Positions 44,957 through 54,365 of a stretch of DNA of 64,000 nt are shown piece after piece; within the stretch, counting starts at the first letter, position 1; each line of letters starts with the position of its first letter. The translations under genes were made by a program, and so were the position numbers. Below the pieces are notes generated by a model. The model searched no databases. It was not told where the DNA came from and saw only the letters and a program-made list of their open reading frames with translations. Source of the DNA: Lachnospiraceae bacterium (GTDB taxonomy: Bacteria; Bacillota; Clostridia; Lachnospirales; Lachnospiraceae); contig JAETQI010000002.1 in the NCBI GenBank assembly GCA_021770755.1, positions 107,973-171,972 of the forward strand. The letters are read 5' to 3'.

Positions 44957-45778
44957 TTATCTCTTCAACTGGTTTGCCTGCTGAAGCATCTCATCCGAAG
45001 TCGTAATCACCTTGGAGTTCATCTCATAAGCTCTCTGCGCCACGATCAGATTGACCATCTCATCCGCGATCTGGACATTGGAGCCCTCCAGATATCCCTG
45101 GATCATTTTTGTCTTGGGCAGGTTATCGTTCTCCGCCTCGTTCATCGCCTCTCCGCTCGCCGAAGTCTCCGAATACAGGCTGTCGCCTTCCTTGCTCAGA
45201 CCTGCCGGATTGTTGAACTGCCAGAGCCCGATCGAAACCTCCAGACTCTCCGGAACGCCTTCTTCATTCGGATAATACAGCATGCCGTCGTTGCGTCCCA
45301 CCGTGATCTTGCTGGTGACGATATCATCATCCTCGAGAATGATCGGCTCCCCCTCGGAGTCCAGCACGGGAAGTCCGTCTGTCGTCTCCAGTGTGATCCC
45401 TTCTGGTCCGACCGCAAAGACGAAATTACCGTTCCGTGTATAGTATGTATTGCCGTCCGCGCCCCTGATCCCGAAAAAGCCGTTTCCGTTCAGCGCAAAG
45501 TTCGCGGAGCCGGGCGTCTCGAGCAGGCTTCCGTCCGTGAAGATCGAGGTGATCGAAGAATTCCGGACACCCAGTCCCACCTCTGCGCCGATCGGTTTAT
45601 TCGCACCGTTTGCAGTCGTGGTCCTCGTCTGTATCGTCTGATATAAAAGTGATTTGAACTCCATAACCTCCGACTTATAACCTGTCGTGTTCACGTTGGC
45701 GAGGTTATTGGCAATATTATCTACATTTAACTGCTGCGCGATCATACCTGTCGCGCCTGTCCACAATGATCGTACCAT
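44957..45778 (-). CDS. flgG: Flagellar basal-body rod protein FlgG-type
   Basis: 273 residues. Starts MVRSLWTGATGMIAQQ and has the LNVDNIANNLANVNTTGYK N-terminal rod motif, FALNGNGFFGIRG, TRNGNF and the C-terminal block QGYLEGSNVQIADEMVNLIV...RAYEMNSKVI. It corresponds to the FlhP/FlgG pair member and would form the distal rod. Downstream of flgF by 16 nt. Confidence 0.92.
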   Translation of the reverse strand: MVRSLWTGATGMIAQQLNVDNIANNLANVNTTGYKSEVMEFKSLLYQTIQTRTTTANGANKPIGAEVGLGVRNSSITSIFTDGSLLETPGSANFALNGNGFFGIRGADGNTYYTRNGNFVFAVGPEGITLETTDGLPVLDSEGEPIILEDDDIVTSKITVGRNDGMLYYPNEEGVPESLEVSIGLWQFNNPAGLSKEGDSLYSETSASGEAMNEAENDNLPKTKMIQGYLEGSNVQIADEMVNLIVAQRAYEMNSKVITTSDEMLQQANQLKR

Positions 45779-45794
45779 CTATCTTTCCCCCTTA

Positions 45795-46571
45795 TCAAAG
45801 CTTGCTGAGTGTCATCGTCTTCTCAAGCGTCTCGTCAAATGTCGTCAGCATCTTCTGATTTGACTCGTACTGCCTTGAGATCGTTATCATGTTCACCATT
45901 TCCTTGACAACATTCGCGTTTGACATCTCGAGATATCCCTGGCGGACATCCGGATCTTCCACGTCGATCTCCACTGCCCCCTCCTTGGTATCCCACATCG
46001 TCTCACCGTAATGCGTCAGATAATCCGTATCCTCAAAATCCGATATCTTGAGGCTCGCCACAAGCCTGTCATCCTGATAGATATCCCCGTTCCGGTCAAA
46101 GACCGTAGTGCCCGCTGTCGTAGAGAGCTGGATCCTGCCGTTCTCACCAAGGACATAATCGCCGTCCTTCGTCACAAGATACCCTTCCTTGGTGATGGTA
46201 AACCCACCGTCCCTCGTATATTTTGTGGAGGTCTCGCCCGATTTGCTGGTAAACTCAATATTGAAAAAACCGTTTCCGCCAAGCGCGATATCATACGTGT
46301 TCCCCGTATCCCTGAGCGATCCCTGCGAAAAATCCGTGAAAGTCTCTCCGATCTTCACGCCAAGACTCATATTTCCAAGTCTCCTGGGCGTGTTCGGATT
46401 CTCTGTCAGATCCTTGATCTTGACTGCCATCACTTCCGAGTATGCCTGGCTCGTAGAACCTTCCTTCTTGAAACCGGTCGTATCCGCATTTGCCAGATTA
46501 TTCGCCATGATATCCATTCTGTACTGCTCATTCAACATACCAGTGTATGATGTGTATAGACCTCTAAGCAT
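45795..46571 (-). CDS. flgF: Flagellar basal-body rod protein FlgF-type (FlhO)
   Basis: 258 residues. MLRGLYTSYTGML, MDIMANNLANADTTGFKKE, IALGGNGFFNIE, YTRDGGF and the C-terminal QGYLEMSNANVVKEMVNMI...YESNQKML define the rod/hook family. Gene order mreB/mbl-flgF-flgG matches mbl-flhO-flhP of Bacillus. GGAGG precedes the ATG. Confidence 0.9.
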   Translation of the reverse strand: MLRGLYTSYTGMLNEQYRMDIMANNLANADTTGFKKEGSTSQAYSEVMAVKIKDLTENPNTPRRLGNMSLGVKIGETFTDFSQGSLRDTGNTYDIALGGNGFFNIEFTSKSGETSTKYTRDGGFTITKEGYLVTKDGDYVLGENGRIQLSTTAGTTVFDRNGDIYQDDRLVASLKISDFEDTDYLTHYGETMWDTKEGAVEIDVEDPDVRQGYLEMSNANVVKEMVNMITISRQYESNQKMLTTFDETLEKTMTLSKL

Positions 46572-46645
46572 AAGTTCCTCCTAATCCGCTTCAAAACTTT
46601 GACATATTCTGTTCAGGCACTGTCGGAAGAAACGCCGTCTGCCAA

Positions 46646-47638
46646 TCACTCGTCCCTGCTGCCTGCAAGGAACTCCACGTACTTGCCCGTACCGATCGCC
46701 ACCGCGGTCATGGGATCCTCCGCGGTCATCGTGTTGATACCTGTCCGCGATTCGATCAGATCCTCCAGCCCGCAGAGCAGACTGCCGCCGCCCGTGAGGA
46801 CGATCCCCCTGTCTGCGATATCCGCCGCCAGTTCCGGCGGAGTCTTCTCAAGAACGCTGTGGATCGTATCGATGATCTGGGAAGTCGTCTCGCGGAGTGC
46901 TTCCTCCGTCTCCTCGGAAGAGACCCGGATCGTCTTTGGCAGACCTGTGACGAGGTTGCGCCCCCTCACATCCAGATAATCAACTTCCGCCCTCTTAAAT
47001 GCCGAACCTATTTTGATCTTAATGTCTTCTGCTGTTCTCTCACCAATCAAAAGATTGTGTTTTTTTCTCATATATCTGACAATGGCTTCATCGAAGTCAT
47101 CGCCTGCGACCTTGATCGATGCACTGACAACCGTGCCGCCAAGCGAGATCACCGCGATATCAGAAGTGCCGCCCCCGATATCCACGATCATATTGCCGCA
47201 TGGCTTTGAGATATCGATCCCCGCGCCGATCGCTGCAGCGATCGGTTCCTCGATGATCTTGACATCCCTTGCGCCTGCCTGATAAGTCGCATCCTCAACC
47301 GCCTTCTTCTCCACCTCTGTGACGCCGCTCGGCACACATACGGCGATGATCGGCTTTCGGAAAGTCTTCCTGCCAAGCGCCTTCTGGATAAAGTGCTTCA
47401 TCATCTGCTCCGTTACTTTATAATCAGAAATGACACCCTGCCGGAGCGGTCTGACCGCCACGATATTTCCCGGCGTCCTTCCGAGCATCAGCCGCGCATC
47501 CTCTCCGATGGCTTTGATCTTCTGTGTATCCCTGTCAAAAGCAACAACGGAAGGCTCTTTGAGCACAACGCCCTTCCCCCTGATGTAAACTAATATACTC
47601 GCGGTTCCAAGATCGATTCCAATATCTGTGTATTGCAT
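46646..47638 (-). CDS. mreB: Rod-shape actin homologue MreB/Mbl
   Basis: 330 residues. Bacterial actin that guides cell-wall synthesis. It has IGIDLGTASILVYI (phosphate 1), VPSGVTEVEKKAVEDA, EEPIAAAIGAGIDI, VDIGGGTSDIAVISLGG (phosphate 2) and VLTGGGSLLCGL (adenosine). No mreC or mreD is adjacent; the position before flhO/flhP genes points to the Mbl paralogue. A strong promoter lies about 150 nt upstream. Confidence 0.95.
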   Translation of the reverse strand: MQYTDIGIDLGTASILVYIRGKGVVLKEPSVVAFDRDTQKIKAIGEDARLMLGRTPGNIVAVRPLRQGVISDYKVTEQMMKHFIQKALGRKTFRKPIIAVCVPSGVTEVEKKAVEDATYQAGARDVKIIEEPIAAAIGAGIDISKPCGNMIVDIGGGTSDIAVISLGGTVVSASIKVAGDDFDEAIVRYMRKKHNLLIGERTAEDIKIKIGSAFKRAEVDYLDVRGRNLVTGLPKTIRVSSEETEEALRETTSQIIDTIHSVLEKTPPELAADIADRGIVLTGGGSLLCGLEDLIESRTGINTMTAEDPMTAVAIGTGKYVEFLAGSRDE

Positions 47639-47985
47639 GGCTATGTGCCCCTTTCTTTGAATTCAAATTTGTAAAACCAAGTCATTTATCATGTAGGAAC
47701 AGTTCCGTTCCTTCGCTTCGCTGCATAATCTTCTGGTAATTTAGTATTCCCATTCCATTTATATCTATGAAGACAACCTGTAACTAAGCTATTATAACCT
47801 AATTTAACCATTTTTCAAAGGGTTTTCATACTTTTTTTACAATAAAACTTTTGGAACCTCAAATAGTGCCGTCAAATCGGTTTACAGTAACTATATCGGC
47901 CGCTTTTTCACAATACTTTAGTTATTTTCAAAATATTATGTAAATTCATTATATTATCTGACACTTGTTTTGTAAAGTGTTTTTT
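47639..47985. other. AT-rich intergenic region upstream of mreB
   Basis: About 350 nt without a gene. It contains the mreB promoter, a small hairpin at 47695-47712 (AGGAAC/GTTCCT) within the mreB 5' UTR, and otherwise AT-rich sequence with no ORF having a ribosome site. The untranslated leader of mreB would be near 145 nt, long enough for regulatory structure, but I recognise no known element. Confidence 0.5.
47791..47818 (-). promoter_or_regulatory. Promoter of the mreB-flagellar rod operon
   Basis: Minus strand: TTGAAA (47813-47818), 16-nt spacer, perfect TATAAT (47791-47796). Confidence 0.65.
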
Positions 47986-47988
47986 TAT

Positions 47989-48031
47989 TTAAAAAACTGC
48001 CACAGTCCAGTCTCACTGAACCGTGGCAGTT
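47989..48031 (-). terminator. Intrinsic terminator of the bactofilin unit
   Basis: A 16-bp stem with minor mismatches (47995-48010 with 48016-48031), 5-nt loop, then TTTTTT on the minus strand, 10 nt after the bactofilin stop. A textbook rho-independent terminator. Confidence 0.88.
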
Positions 48032-48041
48032 CCAGGATCTA

Positions 48042-48443
48042 TCATTCCGCCTCTGCGTCCCCATACATGCTGACCGGTGCCGACGACGACATCGTACATC
48101 TTCCGTCAAACGCCGCTCCCTCGTCGATGACAAGGGATCCTGCCGTGATGTTTCCGGCGATCTTGCCGGTGGACAACAGTTCCAGCTTTCCCTGGACCGT
48201 GATATCGCCATCCACCCTTCCGGAGATGATCACGCTCTGTGCCGTGATGTTTCCCTTAACCTGTCCCTCCGCGCTGAGTATCAGCTTTTTCTCGCAGGAA
48301 CAGTTTCCGTTGATCACGCCGTCGATCCGGATCGTCTCCGCCGAAGTCAGATCACCGTCAAAGGTGGTCTCCTTTCCGATCAGCGTGCTGACCTTCTCCC
48401 GTCCATCATCCGCATACGCAGAATTCTTGTTTTTTCCCAACAT
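48042..48443 (-). CDS. Bactofilin (polymer-forming cytoskeletal protein)
   Basis: 133 residues. A central beta-helix of short repeats (IRIDGVINGNCSCEKKLIL, QVKGNITAQSVIISGRVDGD, ELLSTGKIAGNITAGSLVI) flanked by short flexible tails, the bactofilin pattern. Forms nucleotide-free filaments that position wall enzymes. The upstream gene, 12 nt away, encodes a LytM-like membrane protein, the usual bactofilin partner type. Confidence 0.9.
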   Translation of the reverse strand: MLGKNKNSAYADDGREKVSTLIGKETTFDGDLTSAETIRIDGVINGNCSCEKKLILSAEGQVKGNITAQSVIISGRVDGDITVQGKLELLSTGKIAGNITAGSLVIDEGAAFDGRCTMSSSAPVSMYGDAEAE

Positions 48444-48455
48444 GATATCCTCCTT

Positions 48456-49205
48456 TTAACCTTTCGCTTCCAATACAAGCAGCGGATCGATCACCTGTTC
48501 ATTGTAGATCACCTGGTAATCAAACTGTGTATCGTTTGCATTGATGACCATCAGTGTGTCACGGCTCTGCACCTGCTGTCCTGTCTCCACCTGCACAGTT
48601 ACATCCTGCCGGCACATATAGCGCGACCTGTAGCCATTCCCGTGATCGATCTCGATAACGACCGGATATGTATCGTCCGCCCCCACCGAGGCGACCGTCC
48701 CGTCTCCCGCCACAGTGATGCGGTCCTCCTGCTGCGCACTGATCGAGATGAACGGGTGCTCCTCCGAATAGGATTCCTTTAAGAGCCCTCCCGCCGTACA
48801 GGGATACTGGCTTGGCACAGAGGTATCCTTCCCGGGCGCTTCCTCCGTACTCTGCTCCACCTCGGACATCTCCGCTATCTGCGCCTTTACGATCTCCGCC
48901 TGTCGGTACAGTTCGTTTTCTTCTGTAAGAGCCGCGTTCTGGGCACTCAAAGTCTCTCTTTCACTCTCGAGCCGCTTCACCTGCTGTTCACTTGATGTCA
49001 GCTTCTGCCGGAGTTCGGATTCACTTTTGTAATGCGTCCCAGACCGGTATATGTTCCATACAAATGTGATACAGATCAACAGCATCAGGATAATGATCAG
49101 CCGCAGCGTCTTCAGTGAGAGAAAAAACTGCCTGGTCTCTTTTCCCGTGTTGGAGATCAGAAGAAGCGAAAAAGATTCCTTGCGCCTGTGTTTTTGCTGT
49201 TTCAT
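48456..49205 (-). CDS. Membrane-anchored LytM/M23-like protein, degenerate
   Basis: 249 residues from ATG 49205 (GGGGA 5 nt upstream). A basic N-terminus, one span (about 32-54), a coiled coil (about 60-115), a linker, then an M23-like beta domain with IEIDHGNGYRSRYMC. The expected zinc-ligand H-x3-D of active M23 peptidases is missing and the second His block is reduced, so it is probably a non-catalytic LytM-type activator or scaffold. Co-transcribed with bactofilin. Confidence 0.75.
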   Translation of the reverse strand: MKQQKHRRKESFSLLLISNTGKETRQFFLSLKTLRLIIILMLLICITFVWNIYRSGTHYKSESELRQKLTSSEQQVKRLESERETLSAQNAALTEENELYRQAEIVKAQIAEMSEVEQSTEEAPGKDTSVPSQYPCTAGGLLKESYSEEHPFISISAQQEDRITVAGDGTVASVGADDTYPVVIEIDHGNGYRSRYMCRQDVTVQVETGQQVQSRDTLMVINANDTQFDYQVIYNEQVIDPLLVLEAKG

Positions 49206-49303
49206 AAAAATCCCCATTCTACACTAATCATTCAAAAACGCCTCATTGACAATCTACGCCGTAAATCCAGCATTTTGTTCCGAACTATTACAACTATGTT
49301 ACA

Positions 49304-49331
49304 ATTCTATCACAAATCTGCGAAATGTCAA
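49304..49331 (-). promoter_or_regulatory. Promoter of the LytM-bactofilin unit
   Basis: Minus strand: consensus TTGACA (49326-49331), 16-nt spacer, TAGAAT (49304-49309). The -35 overlaps the last codons of the upstream ABC gene. Confidence 0.6.
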
Positions 49332-51139
49332 ACCTTAGATCCGTTTTTCTTTGGGTTTTGTATATCCTGATACATCGACGCCTGCATCCGGCAGATCTCC
49401 CTGTAGCGCTCATTTGTCCCAAGCAGCGCCTCGTGCGTATCAAATCCCAGCACCCTGCCCGCTCCAAGAAACAGAACTTTATCCGCATTGACAACGCTTG
49501 CCATGCGGTGTGTGACAAACAAAACCGTCTTATCCTTTGAGAGTTCCATGAACTTGCCAAACACCAGAAATTCTGTCCCGGGATCCAGCGCCGCGGTCGG
49601 CTCATCCAGGATCAGGATATCGGCATCCATATAAAATGCGCGCGCCAGCGCAAGCTTCTGCCACTGTCCTCCCGATAGTTCCCTGGAATCCCCAAACCGT
49701 TTGCCGAGCATCTGGCCGCAGGATATCTCACCGCCCGCTCCCTCCGCAAAGCCGCTCTGTCTCAATGCCGCCAGAACGTCCTCGTCCGTCTTCTGTGTGC
49801 AAACCTCCGAGAGTGTGACATTTTCACGCACAGTCAGGTCAAATCTGGAAAAATCCTGAAACACGGCGCAGAACTGCTTTCTGTATGACTCGATATCAAA
49901 TTCCTCAAAACAGACTCCGTCAAACTTCACAGTACCGCCGCTCTGCCGATACAATCTTAAGATCAGCTTTACCAGCGTCGATTTTCCCGCGCCGTTCTCC
50001 CCGACAATGGCGATCTTTTCTCCCTTTTTTACCGAAAATGAAACCTTGTCAAGAACCTGCTTTTCGCCTTGCGGATACCGGAAAGACAAGTTCTCGACCT
50101 TCATTTCCCCAAAATCCGTCCATTCCTTTGTCCCGTTAAATCCCGCAGTGTTCTCGATCGCCAGATATGCGAAAAGATCGGACATGTACAGCAACGTGTC
50201 ATAAAGCAGGCTGGAATCCTCCACAAACCTGCTGATCCCCTGGATCGTATAGACAATGGCTGACGTATAGACCAGTATCGTGCCGATATCCAGTCTGTGA
50301 CCGCAGACAGCATAGGTGATCTGACAGAATCCCAGAACGCTGACCGCACCGGTAAGGATCAGAAATACCGAGGCAAAGATCCATTGTCTGATCCTGCCCT
50401 TCTGCACGCTGGCATGGATCCTCCGATATGCACTTCTATATTTATTCTGAAAAAAGCCGTATAAATGATACAGCCGGACCTCTTTGATGTGCTCTGCCGA
50501 CAGCAGCGTCCCGGAATAATAAGCGAGCTTTCTGGAATCCTCACTGTTGGAGACCAGCGTCTCAAATGCCTGTTGCTGTATCTTATAGGAAAGAACACCC
50601 TGCGGGATCAGCGCGGTAAAAAGCAGCGCCGCAATGACTGGCTGAAAAGAACATAGCAGGACAAACATGGACACCAGCGATACCACGTTCATCATCAGGC
50701 TTGACCCAAATACAAGCAGATTGACTGGACGCCAGCTCGATTCACTGCTCAGCAGGCTGAGCTGATCGCGAAATCCGCTGTCCTCATAATGATCGATCGT
50801 CTGGAGCTTCTCCGACTGCTCCATAATACTGAAATTGAGCCTGTACGTAAGCCGGTCAGTCAACTGCCCCTGCACAAACGTGACCATCGGCGATGCCAGA
50901 TTACCCGCGACAAACGCGATCCCCCACACTGCCAGCAGCAGTGACAGCCGATTCGGATGCCCGGACTGTACCTGGCTGATGATCCTGTTTGTGAGATACA
51001 ACGTCACGGTGGGCAGCAATGCCTGTACAGGGATCAGCAGCAGCAATGCCGCTGTCAGTTTCCCTGATGACCCGCAGACAAACTGAAAACTTTTGATATA
51101 TAACTTTAGATAATGTAAGACGGATTGGAACTTTTTCAT
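49328..51139 (-). CDS. ABC exporter half-transporter (membrane + ATPase)
   Basis: 603 residues from ATG 51139 (AGGAG 9 nt upstream; two earlier ATGs are less well placed). Six-span exporter domain (about 25-310), then an ATPase with Walker A GENGAGKST, signature LSGGQWQKLALARAF, Walker B ILILDEPTAALD and the VTHRMASV switch. It groups by eye with peptide or drug exporters rather than with lipid flippases. No partner half-transporter, substrate peptide or peptidase gene is adjacent. The long leader with a tiny upstream ORF suggests inducible expression. Confidence 0.85.
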   Translation of the reverse strand: MKKFQSVLHYLKLYIKSFQFVCGSSGKLTAALLLLIPVQALLPTVTLYLTNRIISQVQSGHPNRLSLLLAVWGIAFVAGNLASPMVTFVQGQLTDRLTYRLNFSIMEQSEKLQTIDHYEDSGFRDQLSLLSSESSWRPVNLLVFGSSLMMNVVSLVSMFVLLCSFQPVIAALLFTALIPQGVLSYKIQQQAFETLVSNSEDSRKLAYYSGTLLSAEHIKEVRLYHLYGFFQNKYRSAYRRIHASVQKGRIRQWIFASVFLILTGAVSVLGFCQITYAVCGHRLDIGTILVYTSAIVYTIQGISRFVEDSSLLYDTLLYMSDLFAYLAIENTAGFNGTKEWTDFGEMKVENLSFRYPQGEKQVLDKVSFSVKKGEKIAIVGENGAGKSTLVKLILRLYRQSGGTVKFDGVCFEEFDIESYRKQFCAVFQDFSRFDLTVRENVTLSEVCTQKTDEDVLAALRQSGFAEGAGGEISCGQMLGKRFGDSRELSGGQWQKLALARAFYMDADILILDEPTAALDPGTEFLVFGKFMELSKDKTVLFVTHRMASVVNADKVLFLGAGRVLGFDTHEALLGTNERYREICRMQASMYQDIQNPKKNGSKV

Positions 51140-51248
51140 CTTCATGCACTCCTTCATCTAATAAATCAAGTTTTTAGGAAAATGCACTCAAAATCTCCAC
51201 GCAAAAAAGAGGCCGGAAACCGAGGGCATGATCCACTCATGGTAACAC

Positions 51249-51272
51249 AAAAACGCCGGCATCGTTAATGCC
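51249..51272 (-). terminator. Terminator-like hairpin in the ABC leader
   Basis: Minus strand: stem GGCAT/ATGCC (51258-51262 with 51268-51272), then GGCG and a U5 run (51249-51253). The U-run and CG can also pair with an upstream AAAAACG stretch (complement at 51283-51290), giving two mutually exclusive structures. Confidence 0.45.
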
Positions 51273-51305
51273 TTGTCTGTCACGTTTTTTGTTTGCCACA
51301 GCAGA

Positions 51306-51317
51306 CTATACCCTCAT
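51306..51317 (-). CDS. Three-codon upstream ORF (Met-Arg-Val)
   Basis: ATG AGG GTA TAG with GAGAGG 7 nt upstream, about 25 nt after the predicted transcription start. Its placement matches that of leader peptides upstream of antibiotic-responsive genes. Translation is inferred. Confidence 0.45.
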   Translation of the reverse strand: MRV

Positions 51318-51348
51318 GTTCGTACCTCTCTTTCTCTTACTTGTCTCT

Positions 51349-51377
51349 ATCATAACATGCCGGATCGATCTCGTCAA
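51349..51377 (-). promoter_or_regulatory. Promoter of the ABC exporter
   Basis: Minus strand: TTGACG (51372-51377), 17-nt spacer, TATGAT (51349-51354), just downstream of uvrA. Confidence 0.65.
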
Positions 51378-51404
51378 TCTTTCCGATCCGTATATCCGCA
51401 TTTA

Positions 51405-54275
51405 CTACTTTGCTTTTTTCGCCCGCTCCAGCATCCTTTTCACATAGATGCCCGTATAAGATTCAGGGCACTTGGCAATGTGCTCCGGCGTTCCTTCCGC
51501 GATCACCGTGCCGCCGCCGTCCCCGCCCTCCGGACCGATATCGATGATGTAGTCCGCGGTCTTGATCACGTCCAGGTTGTGCTCGATGACGATCACCGTG
51601 TTGCCGCCCTCCGCAAGACGCTGCAGGATCTCGACCAGCTTGTGCACATCCGCGAAGTGAAGCCCTGTCGTCGGCTCGTCCAGGATATAGATCGTCTTGC
51701 CGGTGCTCCGGCGGCTTAACTCCGTCGCGAGCTTGATGCGCTGCGCCTCGCCGCCGGAGAGCGTCGTCGAGGGCTGTCCCAGCCTGATATAAGAGAGCCC
51801 CACATCATATAAAGTCTCGATCTTTCTTTTAATAGAAGGAACAGGTTCAAAGAACGTCATCGCCTCCTCGACGGTCATGTCCAGCACATCGTAGATGCTC
51901 TTTCCCTTGTATTTCACATCGAGCGTCTCCCGGTTGTAGCGCTTTCCCTGGCAGACCTCGCACGGCACATACACATCCGGCAGGAAATGCATCTCGATCT
52001 TGATGATGCCGTCACCGCCGCACGCCTCGCACCGTCCGCCCTTGACATTAAAGCTAAAACGCCCCTTGCTGTAGCCCTTCGCCTTCGCGTCGACAGTCGA
52101 GGCAAACAGGTCACGGATCTGATCAAACACGCCCGTGTAAGTCGCCGGATTCGACCGCGGCGTCCTGCCGATCGGCGACTGGTCGATGGCGATCACCTTG
52201 TCGAGCTGATCCACCCCTTCTATTTTCTTGAACTTGCCCGGAATGGTGCGCGCCCGGTTCAGTTGTTTTGCCAGATATTTGTACAGGATCTCATTGACAA
52301 GGGAGGATTTGCCGGAACCGGACACCCCTGTCACACAGGTGAACACGCCAAGCGGAAACTTCACATCGATATTTTTGAGGTTGTTCTCCGCCGCTCCTTT
52401 CACCGTAAGCCACCCCGTCGGTTTTCTCCTTGCCGCCGGCACGGGAATCCGTATCTTCCCGCTCAGATACTGTCCCGTGATGGATTCCGGCACCTGCATG
52501 ATCTCCTGCGCCGTTCCCTGCGCGATCACTTCCCCGCCGTGTTCCCCGGCGCCGGGTCCGATGTCGATCACATGGTCCGCCGCCAGCATGGTATCCTCGT
52601 CATGCTCCACGACGAGCAACGTATTGCCAAGTCCCTGCAGATTGCGCAGTGCAGCCAGCAGCTTGTCATTATCCCGCTGGTGCAGGCCGATGCTGGGCTC
52701 GTCCAGGATATAGCACACGCCGACTAGTCCGGAACCGATCTGCGTCGCCAGACGGATGCGCTGTGCCTCACCGCCCGACAGGGAAGCGGTTCCCCTGGAC
52801 AGACACAGATATTCAAGCCCGACGCTTGCAAGAAATCCCACCCTCGCGCGGATCTCTTTTAAAATGCGCTTTCCGATCAACTGCTGCTGTTTTGTCAGCT
52901 CCATCGTGTCCAGAAAATTGTACAGGTTGCTGATCGACATGGAGGTGATCTCGTAGATATTCTTATCGCAGACTGTCACCGCCAGGGAAGTCTTTTTCAG
53001 ACGTCTCCCGCCGCACTCCTTGCAGGGCGTGATGCGCATGAACGTCTCGTACTCCTGTTTGATGCCCTCGGACGCAGTTTCCCGGTATCTGCGCTCCACG
53101 TTTTTGAGCAGACCCTCAAATGCGACAGGATACGTTCCCTCCCCGCGCTGTCCCTTGTAATGAACTGTCACTTCCCTGCCATTTGTCCCGTTCACCAGCA
53201 CGTTTTTCACTTTGTCTGACAGCTCCTCAAACGGTGTGTCGAGAGAGAAATCGTACTCCTTGCACAGCGCCTGCAGGATCGCATTCGTAAAGCTTCCCTT
53301 GTCCGCGCACGACTGCCAGCCCATGACCGTGATCGCCCCCTGGTTGATGCTGAGGCTTTTGTCCGGTATGATCAGGTCGATGTCAAACTCCATCTTGTAT
53401 CCAAGTCCGAAGCACTCCGGACAGGCGCCGAACGGATTGTTGAACGAAAAGCTCCTCGGCTCCACCTCGTCAATGCTGATATTGCAGTCGGGGCAGGCAA
53501 AGCTGTCGGAGAAATTCATCATCTCGCCGTCGATCACATCGACCATCAGCAGTCCGTCAGAGAGCGCCATGACATTCTCGATGGAGTCTGTCAGTCTCCT
53601 CTCGATCCCCTCCTTCACCGCGATCCTGTCCACGATGATCTCGATATTGTGCTTGATATTTTTCTCCAGCTTGATCTCCTCGGACAGATCGTACAGATTG
53701 CCGTCGATGCGGACGCGCACATATCCGCTCTTCTTTGCGCGGTCAAGCACCTTGGCGTGCTCGCCCTTCCTGCCGCGCACGACCGGTGCGAGCAACTGGA
53801 GTTTCGTGCCCTGCGGCAGCTCCATGATCTGGTCTACCATCTGGTCGATCGTCTGGCGCCTGATCTCCCTGCCGCAGTTTGGACAGTGCGGGATCCCGAT
53901 GCGCGCATACAGAAGCCTGAAATAATCATAGATCTCTGTCACCGTACCGACCGTCGAGCGCGGATTGCGGTTTGTGGACTTCTGGTCGATCGAGATCGCC
54001 GGCGACAAACCGTCTATGCGCTCCACATTCGGCTTTTCCATCTGTCCCAGAAACTGTCTGGCGTAAGAGGAGAGCGACTCCATATACCGCCGCTGCCCCT
54101 CCGCGTAGATCGTGTCAAATGCCAGGGAGGACTTGCCGGAACCGGACAGTCCCGTCAGCACCACAAACTTGTTTCTGGGAATATCCAGATCGATGTTTTT
54201 CAGATTGTGCTCATTCGCCCCGCGAATCTTAATGACTTCTCCCTTTGGAAGCATTTTCAGTTGTTCTCTGTCCAT
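51405..54275 (-). CDS. uvrA: Excinuclease ABC subunit A
   Basis: 956 residues from ATG 54275; ATGs at 54299 and 54254 are alternatives and none has an ideal ribosome site. Two ABC ATPase modules (Walker [11 protein letters not shown] near the N-terminus and [10 protein letters not shown] past residue 600), signature LSGGEAQRI twice, and zinc-finger cysteines (CPNCG, CPDC...CPEC, CEACGG...CEVC). Damage recognition in nucleotide excision repair. About 90 nt downstream of uvrB. Confidence 0.97.
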   Translation of the reverse strand: MDREQLKMLPKGEVIKIRGANEHNLKNIDLDIPRNKFVVLTGLSGSGKSSLAFDTIYAEGQRRYMESLSSYARQFLGQMEKPNVERIDGLSPAISIDQKSTNRNPRSTVGTVTEIYDYFRLLYARIGIPHCPNCGREIRRQTIDQMVDQIMELPQGTKLQLLAPVVRGRKGEHAKVLDRAKKSGYVRVRIDGNLYDLSEEIKLEKNIKHNIEIIVDRIAVKEGIERRLTDSIENVMALSDGLLMVDVIDGEMMNFSDSFACPDCNISIDEVEPRSFSFNNPFGACPECFGLGYKMEFDIDLIIPDKSLSINQGAITVMGWQSCADKGSFTNAILQALCKEYDFSLDTPFEELSDKVKNVLVNGTNGREVTVHYKGQRGEGTYPVAFEGLLKNVERRYRETASEGIKQEYETFMRITPCKECGGRRLKKTSLAVTVCDKNIYEITSMSISNLYNFLDTMELTKQQQLIGKRILKEIRARVGFLASVGLEYLCLSRGTASLSGGEAQRIRLATQIGSGLVGVCYILDEPSIGLHQRDNDKLLAALRNLQGLGNTLLVVEHDEDTMLAADHVIDIGPGAGEHGGEVIAQGTAQEIMQVPESITGQYLSGKIRIPVPAARRKPTGWLTVKGAAENNLKNIDVKFPLGVFTCVTGVSGSGKSSLVNEILYKYLAKQLNRARTIPGKFKKIEGVDQLDKVIAIDQSPIGRTPRSNPATYTGVFDQIRDLFASTVDAKAKGYSKGRFSFNVKGGRCEACGGDGIIKIEMHFLPDVYVPCEVCQGKRYNRETLDVKYKGKSIYDVLDMTVEEAMTFFEPVPSIKRKIETLYDVGLSYIRLGQPSTTLSGGEAQRIKLATELSRRSTGKTIYILDEPTTGLHFADVHKLVEILQRLAEGGNTVIVIEHNLDVIKTADYIIDIGPEGGDGGGTVIAEGTPEHIAKCPESYTGIYVKRMLERAKKAK

Positions 54276-54365
54276 CTTCGTACCATACCTTTCCACCATT
54301 CTATTTCACTGTTTTGTGCTTTTATTTTCCTTTCGTCAACATGCTGCTGTTTTGTTGTCCGCAAT

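Larger units (their letters stand above)
51140..51342 (-). promoter_or_regulatory. About 200-nt structured leader of the ABC exporter
   Basis: From the predicted transcription start near 51342 to the start codon. In order: a three-codon ORF with a good ribosome site, an A-rich stretch, a terminator-like hairpin followed by five U, and later a second U6 run (around 51205-51211). This arrangement fits transcription attenuation or translation-coupled induction. No known riboswitch class was recognised. Confidence 0.5.

Noticed and set aside
49328-51139. ABC-F ribosome-protection protein, because of the short leader ORF
   Set aside because: The protein has one ATPase and a six-span membrane domain, so it is an exporter, not a two-ATPase ABC-F protein.
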